Shown here: piece after piece, positions 48,327 through 61,700 of the stretch
How positions within the stretch are numbered: position 1 is the stretch's first letter
Layout: each line of letters opens with the position of its first letter
Source of the DNA: Mansonella perstans
Taxonomy: Eukaryota; Nematoda; Chromadorea; Rhabditida; Onchocercidae
DNA length: 64,000 nt
Reading direction: 5' to 3'
Assembly: GCA_037074765.1 (NCBI GenBank)
Contig: JBAMDO010000139.1
Coordinates: 62,001-126,000, forward strand
Made by a program: the position numbers and the translations under genes
Notes under the pieces: generated by a model
Seen by the model: the letters and a program-made list of their open reading frames with translations, nothing else
Databases searched by the model: none
Told to the model about the DNA's origin: nothing

Positions 48327-49965
48327 TAATAACTTTATGATGAAATGTTGTAAAAAATTACCATTATAGATTTTTTCTTGGAATTATTAAAAATTGGAAC
48401 TTTGTTACATCTAAAGTTTCTCCATCTGTTGCAAAAACAAAATTTATTTGTATTGAGCTTTTATCTGTTTTATGTTCTCGGGGGTTTTTCCCAGTTTTAA
48501 AGTAAGCAGTGTTTGACTTAGTGATTGATTGGTTGATTTTTTAAGCGTTTGGTTGTCGAACGTTGAACTTTGGTAAATGGGAGTTTATTAATTTTTAATA
48601 ATCAGAGATTTTGAATAATAAGTTCTTCAAAATTTCCTTCCAGTTTTTAATGGACTCTTGCTGGTCTTATCTAAATGGTTTACTCTAAACTTCTGTTAGT
48701 GAGTCTTTAATTAGGCACAAAATAACAGAAACAGCAAAAGATAGACAAGTTATAACCAACTTTCTTACTATAAATTGGCATGATTCGTTTTCTTTGTTCA
48801 TGGCACTGTCTCTTAGTTGAAAATCTGGAAGTTTTAAAAACAGTGATTCCATTGTTAATTTTACTAGAAGCAAAAATAAAAAAATGTAATGATTCCCGAA
48901 ATTCTGAAAACTGTTTTAAAGAAGCATTGGTGATATTAAATGCTACTTAAGAAAGGATAATAGTTAAGAAAGGATAATTTGTCGTTCTATGAGACAGTCA
49001 GTTTTGATTGTTGTTATGCCGACTTCCATATTGCAATATGTTTTTTACAAGAAGTATTTATACTAGATTGATCGCTTATCTGCTGATAACACATTAAATA
49101 TCATTATTTATGAAGAATAACATAAATAAATCTGACCGTTATACTTTATGATATTTTCATTTTTCTATCAATCTATCTCTTTTTTTTATAGTAATTCAAA
49201 TGAATTATCGGGACGATGTATTCGTTCGGTTATCTGTATCTAACCTTTTTTTCCAATTTATTGCACTTCCCATTGCACCACTTCAGATGTGAGAGTTTAA
49301 TAACACATTGAGTTCGTCTATAGATTGTTGAGAAATTTTTTAATAATTTTTCCTTGAAAACTTTAAAAAATTTTTTTCCTTTTTTTTTGACAAGCGAAAT
49401 ATGCACAGGTATCTTTAAAATGCTTTTGCCTTCATTCATTCTGTACATTATATGATTAGTGGAGATTTTGCTATGTTTGTTTGCATAAAATTTCTAGGCG
49501 AAAAATAAACTAAAAATTTCCAGTCCGTTTATTTTACCTCGACATTTGAAGCAGCGAAGTATATACTGGTGAATCGTGATACCAAATTGGATAAGTAACG
49601 AACGAGATTACAACGCTTTTCGTTTGGTATAAACATTGTTTACAATGTATTTACACAGGAAATTAAGAATTCATATAATTTTCCAGGACCATAATTAATG
49701 TGCAATATCATAAAGTAATGGAACTAACGGTACTCGTTAGTGTTGATTATCTTTCTCATTGGCCAATTAATTAATTAATTGTAGTTGGAATAGCGTTTTT
49801 GTTCAGTGAATTTGCTAGTTTTCTGAACGAGCATCTCTTTTTAGCCAAACATAGCGAAATTTAGCACAAAATTACATAGATTAATATACTTTCTCATTTG
49901 TTAAATTCATTTTCAAGCTGTTGAATAATTTTGTTTTTTATTCATACTATTATTGAACAATGTTC
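48327..49965. other. Convergent intergenic region, no gene seen
   Basis: Lies between the stop codons of two genes pointing towards each other. It holds 3' UTRs and short runs such as a TTAAGAAAGGATAA doublet near 48950-48976. No open frame here has coding character. Confidence 0.6.
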
Positions 49966-50666
49966 CTAAATAACAAGAAGTGCAAATATCAGAGTGGCCA
50001 GTAGTCCCAGCGCTATTATCACAACTATTGTCCACAACAGCTGAGCTATTCCCCCACACCAAAAATTTTTCTTACTTGATTTCCGCATTTTCTTGCTTTT
50101 ATGTTTCTGTTGTAGAGTTGTTGCCTGGAATAATAGCCGTTTATTATTTACATGAATTATTATATGCCAATCATCCATTTTTTCTCAATAACGATACTAC
50201 CAAACTACCTTAGTATGGTGCAAAAAGAAACTGATTAAGCGCAGATTTACATAAATACAAAGTCACTTTACTTATTCTTTTTTCAAATACTTGCTAACTA
50301 TTTTAGTATTATTGTTTGATAGTCATTACAGAATCGCTGACAAAAACAGTAGCCATTAATATATCAATATTGACGGTGACGTGTGTACTAAAAGAAAATG
50401 ATTCTTCTTCAAACAAATCATCGTGAAACCACTCTAACCTTAATATGAAATCAAATCACAATATGACTTACCGCTGCATCTGAATAGTAAAATAGATGTG
50501 GCAAATACGAGGGATATGGCGGTGAAGGTGACGGAAAGTAATAAGGTATGAAAGGTTGCGGATTATACCATAGTTCTGGAATTGCGGGGAAAGAAAGAGC
50601 TTGCGGATTGTAAATTGTAAAATGAGGTCTCTGTTCCACACAGTCGTTAATACCATTGAAATGCAT
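49966..50666 (-). CDS. Small two-exon protein with a C-terminal membrane segment; function unknown
   Basis: I do not recognise this protein. Exons 50666-50472 and 50124-49966 join in phase 0 with good splice signals (GCG|GTAAGT, TTCCAG|GCA) to give 117 aa. The ATG is 4 nt after an acceptor (ACCAG, 50671-50672), a spacing typical of spliced-leader genes. Residues 1-65 are rich in Pro and aromatic residues (PQPFIPYYFPSPSPPYP, YLPHLFYY). Residues about 70-85 are basic (KHKSKKMRKSSKKN). Residues about 93-117 are one hydrophobic segment ending at the stop (LLWTIVVIIALGLLATLIFA). That order suggests a tail-anchored or type II protein with the basic stretch in the cytosol. Splicing and start logic are good, but without a known homologue the gene itself is only likely. 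Confidence 0.65.
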
Positions 50667-51651
50667 ACACCTGGTAATTAAACAAGTTTAATAAGATAAT
50701 GTGGACAAATAAAACTTATGCTAATTAAGTTTTAAATGGTCTCATGGTGCCATTAAATTAAAAAAAAAAAAAAAAAAACAAGAAGTATGAAGAAAAGAAA
50801 AATAATGCGATCATTGTGTTGTGCGGAAAATGGAACACATGATAGGGAAGATTGTGCACAAATTAACTGTCGTGTAAAACTGATTACGTTTCTAGTGTAA
50901 AAGTGAAAGTTCTCGCAATCGTATACCTAAAATGTTTGAATTAATCGAATTACTCCACAATCTTTGTGATTCATTTTCGTACCTTTCCATTGACCAGTTT
51001 TGAAAATGCTGTAAATACGTCAAGCTGACCCTATTTAACGAATTTTAAGAGTAACTCATTTATGAAGTTTCATTAATTAAAAGATTTAAATATCTTAGAT
51101 GGATACTAGTGATTTTTGATCAGTGGATTTTTCTACATCACAGAGCAAACAAATTGAAATTGTAATTAGCTTAATAAAGAAATAATTCGACATGCTGTGA
51201 AAATAAATTTCATTGGGCTCAGTACGCTTAATGTGCGAGCAAAATTTTTTTTTTAGAGATTAATTTATTTCAAAATTTGATCAGATTGTTTTAATTCAGT
51301 TAAACACATATTGCGAGGTGATATTCGCTTTTGAAATGAAGTTGGGAAAGAACAGATTTTTTAGAATTTATTGGTCTCATTTTGTGAATTACATTGTGCA
51401 AACATTCAAAAACAAATGAGCTCAAATTATTTTATGAATGTTTATGAACTTTCAGACATAGTTTAAAATTTTTGCATTTGGAATCGTGTAGCTCTCATAC
51501 ACATGAATTCTTTATCCACTATTCTTTCTTTCCAGCGAAGAGGCGACCGTCATACTATTTTGGTATATACTAGAAGTAATGTTGTATAACATATCTCAAT
51601 TTGAGCTTGTTCCATGATTTTGATTTCAAATAAATTCATCGAAAACAATCT

Positions 51652-51717
51652 TAAAAATAGCCATCATAATCGTGATTACGACTTCTCTAAAAATAGCCAT
51701 CATAATCGTGATTACGA
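51652..51717. repeat. 30-bp perfect direct repeat, period 36
   Basis: TAAAAATAGCCATCATAATC followed by GTGATTACGA is identical at 51652-51681 and 51688-51717. Confidence 0.95.
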
Positions 51718-51998
51718 TTTCGTCCAAAAATGAAAATGATTCATTTTATAACACTGTTCACATAGATCTATGAAACTTTCTTGTGATTAAATCTCATAAT
51801 TATATCTTATTTTGACACTTCAGTTTATCATTCCCTTTCAACCAAGTGAATCAATAATCATCTTAAATACGAGTTATCGCAACAAAGATGAGTAAATATA
51901 CCTGTGGTAACGTAGTAATAGCACACACTGTAGACATATTTATGTTTTATAATTGAAAAAAGGGTAGCAGATATGCATATATATCAGATGTTACGGTT

Positions 51999-52178
51999 CC
52001 CCATATCACGTCGCAGTGATAACCTTTGATGACCTTTACACCTGGTCTATGCATGCTCTACCAGCATTCAAATAAGCAGTTCATTCATCCCCATATCACA
52101 TCGCAATGATAACCTTTGATGACCTTTACACCTGGTCTATGCATGCTGTACCAGCATTCAAACAAGCAGTTCATTCAA
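51999..52178. repeat. 91-bp tandem duplication
   Basis: Copy 1 is 51999-52089 and copy 2 is 52090-52178. About four substitutions separate them (CACGTC/CACATC, GCAGTG/GCAATG, GCTCTA/GCTGTA, AATAAG/AACAAG), so the duplication is fairly recent. Confidence 0.95.
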
Positions 52179-54099
52179 AGGACCCAAATATAATTGGACT
52201 ATCACCGTTCACTTCCTCTTCAAAAATTCATCCTTCACTGTCACCTTATCATTGCGACATATTAATCATCAATGGCAAAACATTTGTTGTTTATTCGTTG
52301 CTAAATTTTTCGTCTAATTTCATCGTACTGAACAAACATGAAACTATTATTTTTTCTCCATCCAATTATCTTTTCCTACTTAGTATTCGCTATAAATTCG
52401 ATAATTCTGTCCTATCTTCATTTCTTGATCATTCTGTTTCGCTATCACATTTACTTTTCATTCAGATTGATAGTAAAATCATAAAATGATGAAATTTCAG
52501 TTTCCATCGAAATCATCAAGTAAATGAGAAAAACTAAATAGAGAAATAAATGTGACACTTAACAATATTATTTATATTTAAAAAATACTCACTATTTTGG
52601 TATTATATTGATTTAATACAAGGAATCTATTTCTTGTAAATCAGTGAGTAATGTGATCTGATCATGAAAATACTGAAAATACGCATATTTTAAAAAGTAT
52701 ATACCTTATGTCTTTAAAGCTATTAACAATTTACAACAAAAATTAACAAACTTAGATTAGATAATAAAGGATCAATAAACATCCTTAATGTTAATCATAT
52801 TTGCCAGGAAAATCATATTCTTCCTTGTCGGCGATAGATGTTTATTCGGATGGTAATATTGTACTCATAAAAGATTACAAATTGACAAAAGTAAGAAAAA
52901 AAAAGTATAAAACATGCAATCAATTGATGATAAGCAGTAACAAAAGTGCAAATAAACAAACAATATGATTACTTTTAACTAACAAATCCTTAACTATCCG
53001 AATCAAATGATAGGGATAATTAAAATTTATCGGAAGATATTTTGTTGTAATGTTATGTTTATGTTTTAAAAGTTGGCCCTTGTTTAGTTGGGGCAGTGGT
53101 CAAGAAGTTGTCGAATGAAGCAAGGGAATAATGTAGTTACTGATTGCAACAGTGATGGACAAGCGTAGTGGACCGTCTGAGATATGCATGATTGTTTACA
53201 TTTCTCTTGCAGACGAAGCTTTGGAAAGCTCCCCTGTGGTTAATTAACATGAAAAAAAGCTAAGCTGACCTTTGGCATTGTCTTTATGATTGATAGTTAT
53301 CATAAAATTCGCAATCACTTTACGATATCGCCTTTATTGTTAGCTTATATCCTCCTTATCGAGGAAACTTATAAAATTTTGTCATTCTGTTCGATAATTT
53401 CCATTCCAGTAATTGGGCAATACCTGACCAGACCAGTCTTCAGCGCCTTGGTACTTCACAAAATAGAATCATTGACCAATGCAATGATCATAAAAATATT
53501 ATTTCTTGAATGAAGAATAAATGTGTAAATAAAAAACTGTCAGTTATCTATACATCGTCTCTCCTCCCATTTTATTACGGAATTTTCACCGTACTACCTT
53601 ACTTTCATCGTGACAAAGTATGGGAAAAACGAAAAACGAACATATTGTAAAAGTTCTCCATTGTTAGTTTTTGAATCGGTGATAATTCAGCTATTCTATT
53701 TTCACAGTGAATTTCATATGCACAAGAAAAATAATATAATTTCCTAATTATAAAAATAGTATTTATGAACTATTCCAGCAATAATTCATATCAATAAGAA
53801 TCAGAGCTGTATTAAAATCGTCTGCGTTGCTTATTTGCTTATAATTAATATCGAATGGCGCTATAATTTCTTTATGTTTATTTGGTGAAGCCATAACAGA
53901 TAAGTTAGAAAAATTTTTTTATAAAAGAAAACAGATAGTTTATCTTTAACAAATTTCCAAAAAAAGCAAGAAAATGTGGAAGAAAAAGTTGCATTTTTTT
54001 AGAAAACAGAAAACAACAAATAAAATAAGGAAAAATTTTTTCTTAAATTCAAGCTTATTTCAGCAATAGTGATAGATACATAAAATTAATAGGAGCATG

Positions 54100-57000
54100 T
54101 TAATTTTTCAAATCATTTTCGATAGGTGCTTCCTTAACGAACGGTATTAGTTCTTTGTAGGGATGTGGCATAAACTGTTTTAAGATTTCCGGAATGCGTA
54201 TACCATTCTCTTCTTGGTAGTTTTCCAACAGCGCACATAATACACGTGTGGTTGCACACATTGTACCATTCAGCATATGTACGTAATTTACCTGTGTAAA
54301 ACAAATAAATACGCTTATGTCAGATGAATCAAGATTTCTATTAAAGCAAATTCGAATTACTCAAAATTATCCGCGACAAAAATCTGTCCAAATACCTTTA
54401 AACTTCGATAAACATTCTGACTTCGAAAAAAAATAAATAGAATAACCAAACAAAGAAAAACATACTTCACCATCTAGTTTCTTTGTTTTTCCATAACGGA
54501 TTTTCAAACGCCGAGCTTGATAATCGGTACAGTTTGAACAAGAAACTAATTCTCTAAACAACTATTGTTTAACAGCAATACTGAAGGTAAATTTTCGAAG
54601 ATTTATGGAACAGAAAACAAATTTTCAACAGAGCCCACAAAAAAAAAAAAAAAAAATAAAAAGGACCTAAATGCAGCACTGCCCGGAAACCAAGCTTCTA
54701 AATCAAGCTTCTTTGCTGCAGCATTATTTAGTTCTCCCGAAACTATGCATACAATTCGAAACGGTATACCAAGTGCTTTACAAAAATCTTCAGCGTTTTC
54801 AACCATCTGCAAATCGATGAAACAACAATCATTGGATGAAAATAATGCAAAAATGAAGCAAACGATTTTTTGGTTAATACTTTACTTCCCACGGCATCCT
54901 TGTCCTACTCAATTTCCGCTATTACTTTTTAAGCCGTCTAGATTTTCTTCTAAATGTCGGCAATTTTTCTCAAATAGTAATGCCTCTTTTGCTACTGTGA
55001 GAAAATTTATGGAAAAAATCATAAGAGTTCTACTGCACAAACTGCTTCTCCCTTTCCTATTTTTAAATTGTAGTATTCCCTGTTTTGTAGAGTAATTTTA
55101 GGAATTTAATTACAGAATCTAAATCGAAATTGTCAATCCCATCTCAGAAAATCAAAATGAGAAAATGTGTAGCACTCAATTCAATAAAAAGCAATCAGTT
55201 AATCGACTCATATCAGCATTAAAAACCTATTTTTGCAGATTTTCGTTAAGCCAAACTGATCGTTTAAAAGTCTTCTCCACTAGATCCTCTTATTTGCAGG
55301 AATTTTTGAACGCCAACCAGTGCTAATTTATTCATTTTCGATTAGGCAACGCAATTTCTAACTCTCATCACTTCAACAATGAAAGAAAAAACAAGATTAC
55401 CTCATCAAGCATTTTCCAGCTTTCGTCATCATGTGGAGAACATAGAACAAATTGCTCGACTTTTTCAAACTGATGTACTCGGAACATACCACGAGTATCT
55501 CTCCCATGACTTCCAACCTACAAGTTCTAGATCGAGTTAAACTGTTAGTTCTGATGGACTGCTAAATGCTATTAAAAAAGCGAAGACCTCTTGGCGGAAA
55601 CAAGATGATATGCCGGCATATTTAAGAGGCAAATCAGCTTCACCAATCCATTCGTTTCGATGATAAGCTGCAATTGGCTGCTCGGATGTGGCTATGAGAT
55701 ATTTTTCGTCACTAGTTTCGTCTCCAATAACTTCAGAACCTTTCCCAGTAACCTGTTAAACAAATCCACAAATTTTTTAAATGACTGCCGCAAGAAATTA
55801 AAAGCAGTATCATTATTATAGAAAAGAAACCTTGTACAGCTCTTGATCGAACTGATTAAGCTGCGCCACTTCTTGCATTACTTCCTTCCGCATGAAGAAT
55901 GGAGTGTAAAGCGGGACGAAACCTTTGGAATGTAGCATTTGCAAAGCAAGATTGATAACTGCTTGTTCCAGAAATACTAATGGACCCTAAACAAAAACAA
56001 TTATGACTACATAATCTTCCACAATGCAAAGGATTTGAATCAGTATTAAAAATAATGAATTGCACAAACCTTCAAAAAATATCCGCGACCACCAGCGACA
56101 CAAGTTCCACGATCACCATCAAATCCATCAATCATCATACAAAGATCTATCTGAAACGTAGAAAAGGGGATGACATGAAATAAACACGGATATTTGATAC
56201 AATAATCCATTTAAAAAATTTTACTGAAGAAAAAAATCCGCAAATAATCGTTGTAAAAGATTTCATTTTCATTGTTTCTAACGAACACAGTGAAGGCTAC
56301 AATTTGAGAAATGACTCGAGCTAAGCATTCATTTGAAATACAATGAAATGATGGAAAATCGTTCTACCAGCTAAGTTTTAATTACTTACATGTGAATATT
56401 TCTTCTTAGTCTCGATGTCACCAGAAGTCCTTTCCACTCTGTTATTGTCTTCATTATCACTAACAGGCACCGTGGGATGTATAATGTTGCCTATTTGAAT
56501 AAGTCTTTGATGACGTTTTGCTTCAAGCTTCGCCATTTCTGTCTTCTTCTCCACAAGCTTCTCATCAATTATGGTCTTTAGTTTTTTAATTTGCGATATA
56601 TTCAAACTCTAAAAACAATTATTTATTAACTATAAATTGATTCAACATTCTATCATAACTGCTAAACTGCAGTACTAATGAAAACAATTATTGTAACATA
56701 AATGTAAATAAAATTAAAAAATTGCATACTTTAATGTCATCAACATTAAGCACTTCTAAGCGTTCCAAATAATCGGATGGTACTGCATTATCATCACCCA
56801 CTGGTTCCTTTTTCTAAAATCTTCAATATTCATATTAATAATGAAATACTGTTGAATACCAACGTAATAATACAACATGCCTTCATTTTTTCTCCAATGA
56901 CTTTGCTGCATAAATTAATCAGCCTGTTGAAATTGTCCGCAGCGAATCGATCTGAAAAACAATAAAAATTTTTAAAGTTCAGAATTTTTTACCAGAATAT

Positions 57001-57834
57001 CTTAGTGAGACGAATGTCTGTCGCAAAAAATGGAAAATATTTATTTTCGCGGATTAATCATTGTTTTTGAATATTTAACGGACTTCACTAAGAAAGAATC
57101 CTGCTGTAATTTTATATCATAAAAAGCAAACTTTGATATTTTCATCTTTCATTTTAGTGAAATTACGTACAAAGCCGCTTCTCCACATGAAAAAATCTAT
57201 GTAATCAGCGAATTTTTTTGGGAATTTCAACTTTAAATATGGATGGTTTCTGATAGTCCGTAACTTTTTTGGTTTGTTCCAGTGTATTATTTCTATCACT
57301 CGCTTAAAATGGTGGAAGTCGAAAAAATGAATAAGTAAAACAAACTTATAATTTCAAGTTACAAGAGCTCGCAAGACACCAAGCATAACAACGGTGTTCT
57401 CCTTACAACTTACCCTTTCAATTTGTATTACAAATAAAGTAAGAATCCAACGTTCTTAAGTCACATACTATTACAATGATGCAGGAAATTTGCAGCAGTA
57501 CGATCTAAAGAATGCATTTAGAAGCCGATTTGAAATTCTTGTTATAAAGTTTTAATTTATTCAATTTTCTATTCAAAAGAGCTCTACACTGGTAAGCTGA
57601 AATTAATCTAAAAGAAGAAAAGAGATTATCTAAAAATGATGATAAAGCATATTACAAAGTTCTTTTAAATTTCATTCAATACGAAATTTGTTCCTGACCT
57701 CTCCTCCATCGCTGATCGAAATAAATAACATCATCCACAAATTCGACATCTTTATATCGTTTACGTTGTGAATCTCGTATCAGTTCCGGATTGCTGCCTT
57801 TTTCTTCTCGAAACAAATCAATGTCCAAAACCAT
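54100..57834 (-). CDS. sars-1: Seryl-tRNA synthetase, cytosolic
   Basis: Class II synthetase charging tRNA-Ser (and tRNA-Sec) with serine. Exons 57834-57699, 56951-56881, 56813-56730, 56608-56390, 56150-56070, 55986-55831, 55752-55588, 55517-55401, 54806-54667, 54553-54466, 54291-54100 give 482 aa. The start [20 protein letters not shown] matches animal cytosolic SerRS. Residues about 98-170 form the tRNA-binding coiled-coil arm ([19 protein letters not shown]). ATSEQPIAA binds serine. Motif 2 is [20 protein letters not shown] (from residue 300). Motif 3 is [20 protein letters not shown] (R435). [14 protein letters not shown] is also intact. The C-terminus stops at about the catalytic core, without the long Lys-rich tail of vertebrates (514 aa in human). 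The intron after 56881 has a GC donor. An acceptor ends 1 nt before the ATG (57836-57837). Confidence 0.97.
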
Positions 57835-57835
57835 C

Positions 57836-57837
57836 CT
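57836..57837 (-). promoter_or_regulatory. Likely spliced-leader acceptor of seryl-tRNA synthetase
   Basis: On the minus strand TTATTTTAG is followed by a single G and then the ATG. So short a leader fits trans-splicing, not an ordinary 5' end. It decides the start at 57834. Confidence 0.65.
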
Positions 57838-58786
57838 AAAATAATAAAACAAATACAATAATTTATCAAATTTTCCGGCAAAGAGATTATAGCGAATCAA
57901 TTGAACGGAACACAAAATATGACCACTAAACTCGAAAAATATTATAATTTAATAATAAATCATAAGCTTCATTAGCACTATGTTAACGAAAACATTTACA
58001 AAAATGACAAAAATGGTTAAAATTCATTTCAGCGTCGCATCGCTAACATTATCTAGTACTTCGTAGTTCGCCTACATGTTTCAAATAAAAGGCTAATTCG
58101 CCTGCAATAATCAACAGATAACATAACTGCTCAGATGTCTATCGCAACTGATATTATCAATACTTCTAGTATGCACCGAAGAAGTACCACTGGTAAACTT
58201 ATTAATGGCCAAATGTGCTCTATTCCTATCACTTACCAAGTTAATGCCTAATAAATATATAGTATATAGCATAATGAAATGAACTGTAATAGTATATATA
58301 TACAACAAAGAAATATCAGAAATTAGCTACAGTATTCCATCATTATGTGGAGTTATGAATAGTCACTAGTATAATGAGATGAACTGAAATTGCATAGAGT
58401 TTAAGTATACTCTATACCCTACTCTATAGAAATAAGGCATTTAAATGCAATATGCCCGTACTGCTACAAAATGTAAATCGGAAATTTCCATTCCTTAACA
58501 ATAAAGGGGTACTGAAAATAAAGTCATCCAGAATGAATTCTTTTCACATCAATGAATCTGTCAGAGTCAAAAAGAAAGCAATAAATAATTATCCAGAACA
58601 TCTTTATACGTCGCAAAATAATAGGAAAAAGTACAAATTAGAAAAAAATTTTCAAAAATTATTACTTAAAAAATTAGTCAGTTTTGTAAATAAAATGAAG
58701 AGAATGAATACTTCTCATACTGATATCACCCGTTTTGCAAAGTATAACAAAAGCATTTTAAATATCAAAATATATTGATACGTAGA
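57838..58786. other. Gap between PSD stop and seryl-tRNA synthetase acceptor
   Basis: About 950 bp. On the plus strand an ATG at 58452 opens 108 codons rich in Lys and Asn, ending at 58778 just short of the PSD stop. It lacks splice, family or composition evidence separating it from chance, so I do not call it a gene. The gap could be intercistronic or could hold a separate promoter. Confidence 0.5.
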
Positions 58787-61700
58787 TCAAAAATCACTAA
58801 TAATAAGACTTTGTCCATATCGCAGATTATCACCAGCCCGAATCGCAAATTGTATAGTTGGAGGAGCTTCAAATATCTGCAAATATTGATTAAATGTCTA
58901 AAAAATAACCATATTGACATGAAATTTCATTAGAGGACAATCCACAAATATTTTTCCAACAATAAAACAGTCAAACAATTCCATGTAATACCAGATGAAT
59001 TAAAAGAAACGACTTCCGCCCTGAGTGTAGAACCGGAAAAAAAAAAACTGGTATGCAGTCAGTGTTTGTTTGAGCTACTCTACTGAACTAAAAAAATAAA
59101 CAATAGAAACCTACCAGCACAACCGTTGATCCTAGACGGAACTCTCCAACTTTATCGCCAGGTAGATATGCATGTTTCAGTTCTGTAACTACTGGCAATG
59201 TTTTGTTCACTTCCTTCCGCAAGCGTTTGATATTTGTGTGAAGTAATGGATCCTAAAGTAACAAAATGATACTAAAATTTCTATAAGAATTAGACGCTAA
59301 CAAAAATCGTAGAATAGTAATCGACCATAAAATTAAAAAGTCAGAATATTTCGCGAAAACTTCGATTTATCAAATCCAGTACTCTAAGAAAGTTTTTAAA
59401 AAAAAAAATAATAACAGCTATATAGAAATGTTGACTTACTGCGTCTATCGAAATATCTCCAACATTTGTAGCTGCGACAGCGCTCATTGCAAAGAAACCA
59501 TGTTTCCAGGATCCTTTCAATACAACTCGTTCATTGATACAAAATAAATGAGGCATGCGATACAAAAATGATGGTCTTACCGATAGCAATAATCCTGTAA
59601 ATAATGAAGAATTACGCTTGGAAATAACAGTTAAAAACGGGTAAAAAGAGTGAAAAGGGTAAAAAACACGATTAAAAACGGGTAAAAAGACCAAATAAAC
59701 CCCGTAAGATTTTTTGCTAATAATATAAATTTTGAAAATGAAATAAGAACTTACCAGGAAAATGTATTTCCTCACTTGCCACCCACTTTGAAGGAGCATG
59801 AAATCCATGATAATTGCCTGGAGCAAGATAAAGAACCACTTGATAGAGCTCGTGTCCTTTCTATAGTTCACTGTTTTAGGTCATGATGATGATTCAAATC
59901 AAATAATCACTATACTAGAATAATATCGCCAGTTTATTAAAAAATATTTATAAATTGCTAACATAAAATTCACTTTTTTGTTTTCCATACTAATTGATCC
60001 CAAAAAGTCTCTAATATCATAATCATGGCCTTTCACGAATTCAATACGTCCATTATTTACTTTTCCATAATGAATTACAATTCCGTCAGCTGGAGATACC
60101 TGCAAGAAGATAAACCAAGTTATTAATGTAAGCATAAAAACAGGAAACGAAAAAATACTTCCATTACATTATAGATTTTACTAATTTATAAAGAAATCGC
60201 CTTGCATTTCAGTTTTTCGCTAAAAAATTAAATATGAAGAGAACTACGAACCAAATCTGCATCACTAATAGGTCTAACTGCAGATTTCAATGATCTGTTG
60301 AAAAATGCTGCTAACGTCGGATAGGCTGACAAATCGTTCACTTCAGCTTCATCCATTCGACAATCATATATTCGAACATACATATCTGAAAAATTGTTTG
60401 ACATTATTGTCAACATCACTAAATTTTGCCTTAAATACTCAGTAATTGTTTTCCAATTTAAAGACAATAAATCCAAGTTTTTAAATATTATTTAACATTA
60501 TTTGGTAGTTTTAAATTGACAGATTTGTACTCTGACTACTAATATTTTTATCAGTTATCAGGAGAGACAGCTGAACCATTTCTTAATGAGCTCATTTATT
60601 AAGTCTCTCTCCACTGAGTGATCTTCTTTACATCATTTTCATTCACAACTAACTTTCCCTCACCATACTTATTTGTTTGTCTCATAAAAAACTGCTATTA
60701 TTACAACTAAAAAAATAAGAACCTAACAAAATGTACTTGAATTTGTAGAAAGAAGGAAACTAACTGAATATTTTCGGTCGTAACCACAGCGGAATATGAA
60801 CATTAGCTAAGCCACCGGCAAAACGTGAAAGTGCGTTCAAAGGTAAGGAAGAATATGCGCGCAACTGAAATAATTTCCACTTTTCTTTAAATTGATTTTA
60901 TAGATTTCATATATTGCTCTCACCGATCTTACATCACAAGATGAAAAAGTAAGAACGCAAATAACAGTCAAACAGCTATTTTATAAAGTAAATGGTCTCA
61001 AATATAAGTCTAATAATTGCTGTTTCGGTCTACATTTATCTAATGAATCTTTTATCTTCTCCCAATTTCATCCAAATATTTCCTTCGAGCTCTTTAAATC
61101 TTAAAAAAAAAAAGTACGTTATTGTCTTGAGAGCTAGTTATGATAATAAAATAATGAAGTGACGTAGCTTTATAAGAGCTGAAAAGTTGGTATTTTCAAA
61201 TTACTCTGTTTTGAAAATAAAGCTAATGAGGTTTTTAGTAACTTATTTATGAAATGAATTAAGCATGCATAAAACTGAGCCAGAACCACAACCGAAAAAA
61301 TTAAAATTCCCATTAAATGAATAACTACCTTCCAATCAGAATAATAATTCTTCTCATTTTGTAATTCTCGCCAGTCTGGAACAAACAAATTATATAAATA
61401 AACAGTACCACTGCCAGCAGTAAAAACTACTGTCACCCATTTGAATAGTTTATAAAACCGATGGAACGTAAATTTCCGCGCATTTTTTTTAGTATCGTAG
61501 AGATTCGCAGTAGCATAATCCTGCAACAAGTAGTCCTTAAATTAATAAGAAAATAAGTCAAAAAAAAAAATTATATTCAAAAAAACGAAAATAAATTCGC
61601 GAATATAAATTCAAATAGCTTGAAAACTTATGGATGTTTGATTCGTGGAATCAACTTTCAAAATAATTTTATTTTAAAATGAATGAAATGGATAGTGCTC

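Larger units (their letters stand above)
50667..54099. other. Gene-poor interval
   Basis: 3.4 kb between the small membrane-protein gene and the end of seryl-tRNA synthetase. It holds an (A)18 run near 50761 and two tandem duplications. One 127-codon frame (52106-52489) begins inside the second duplication unit, but no splicing or family evidence supports it. Confidence 0.55.

Noticed and set aside
50674..50700. Minus-strand TTTAATTACC resembling part of the nematode spliced leader
   Set aside because: Only about ten bases agree, and no donor, Sm site or snRNA-like stem follows, so it is not an SL RNA gene. A similar 11-base match near 61868 on the plus strand fails the same way.
54565..55095. 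176-codon plus-strand open frame opposite seryl-tRNA synthetase exon 9
   Set aside because: It has no ATG at its beginning, crosses a poly(A)/Lys run, and overlaps a firmly assigned exon on the other strand.
58452..58778. 108-codon Lys/Asn-rich plus-strand frame after PSD
   Set aside because: Composition is what AT-rich DNA gives by chance. No trans-splice acceptor close to the ATG, no recognised domain.
59341..59871. 176-codon minus-strand open frame over PSD
   Set aside because: It runs through an intron and reads one PSD exon in the wrong frame; the spliced PSD model explains the region with correct motifs.
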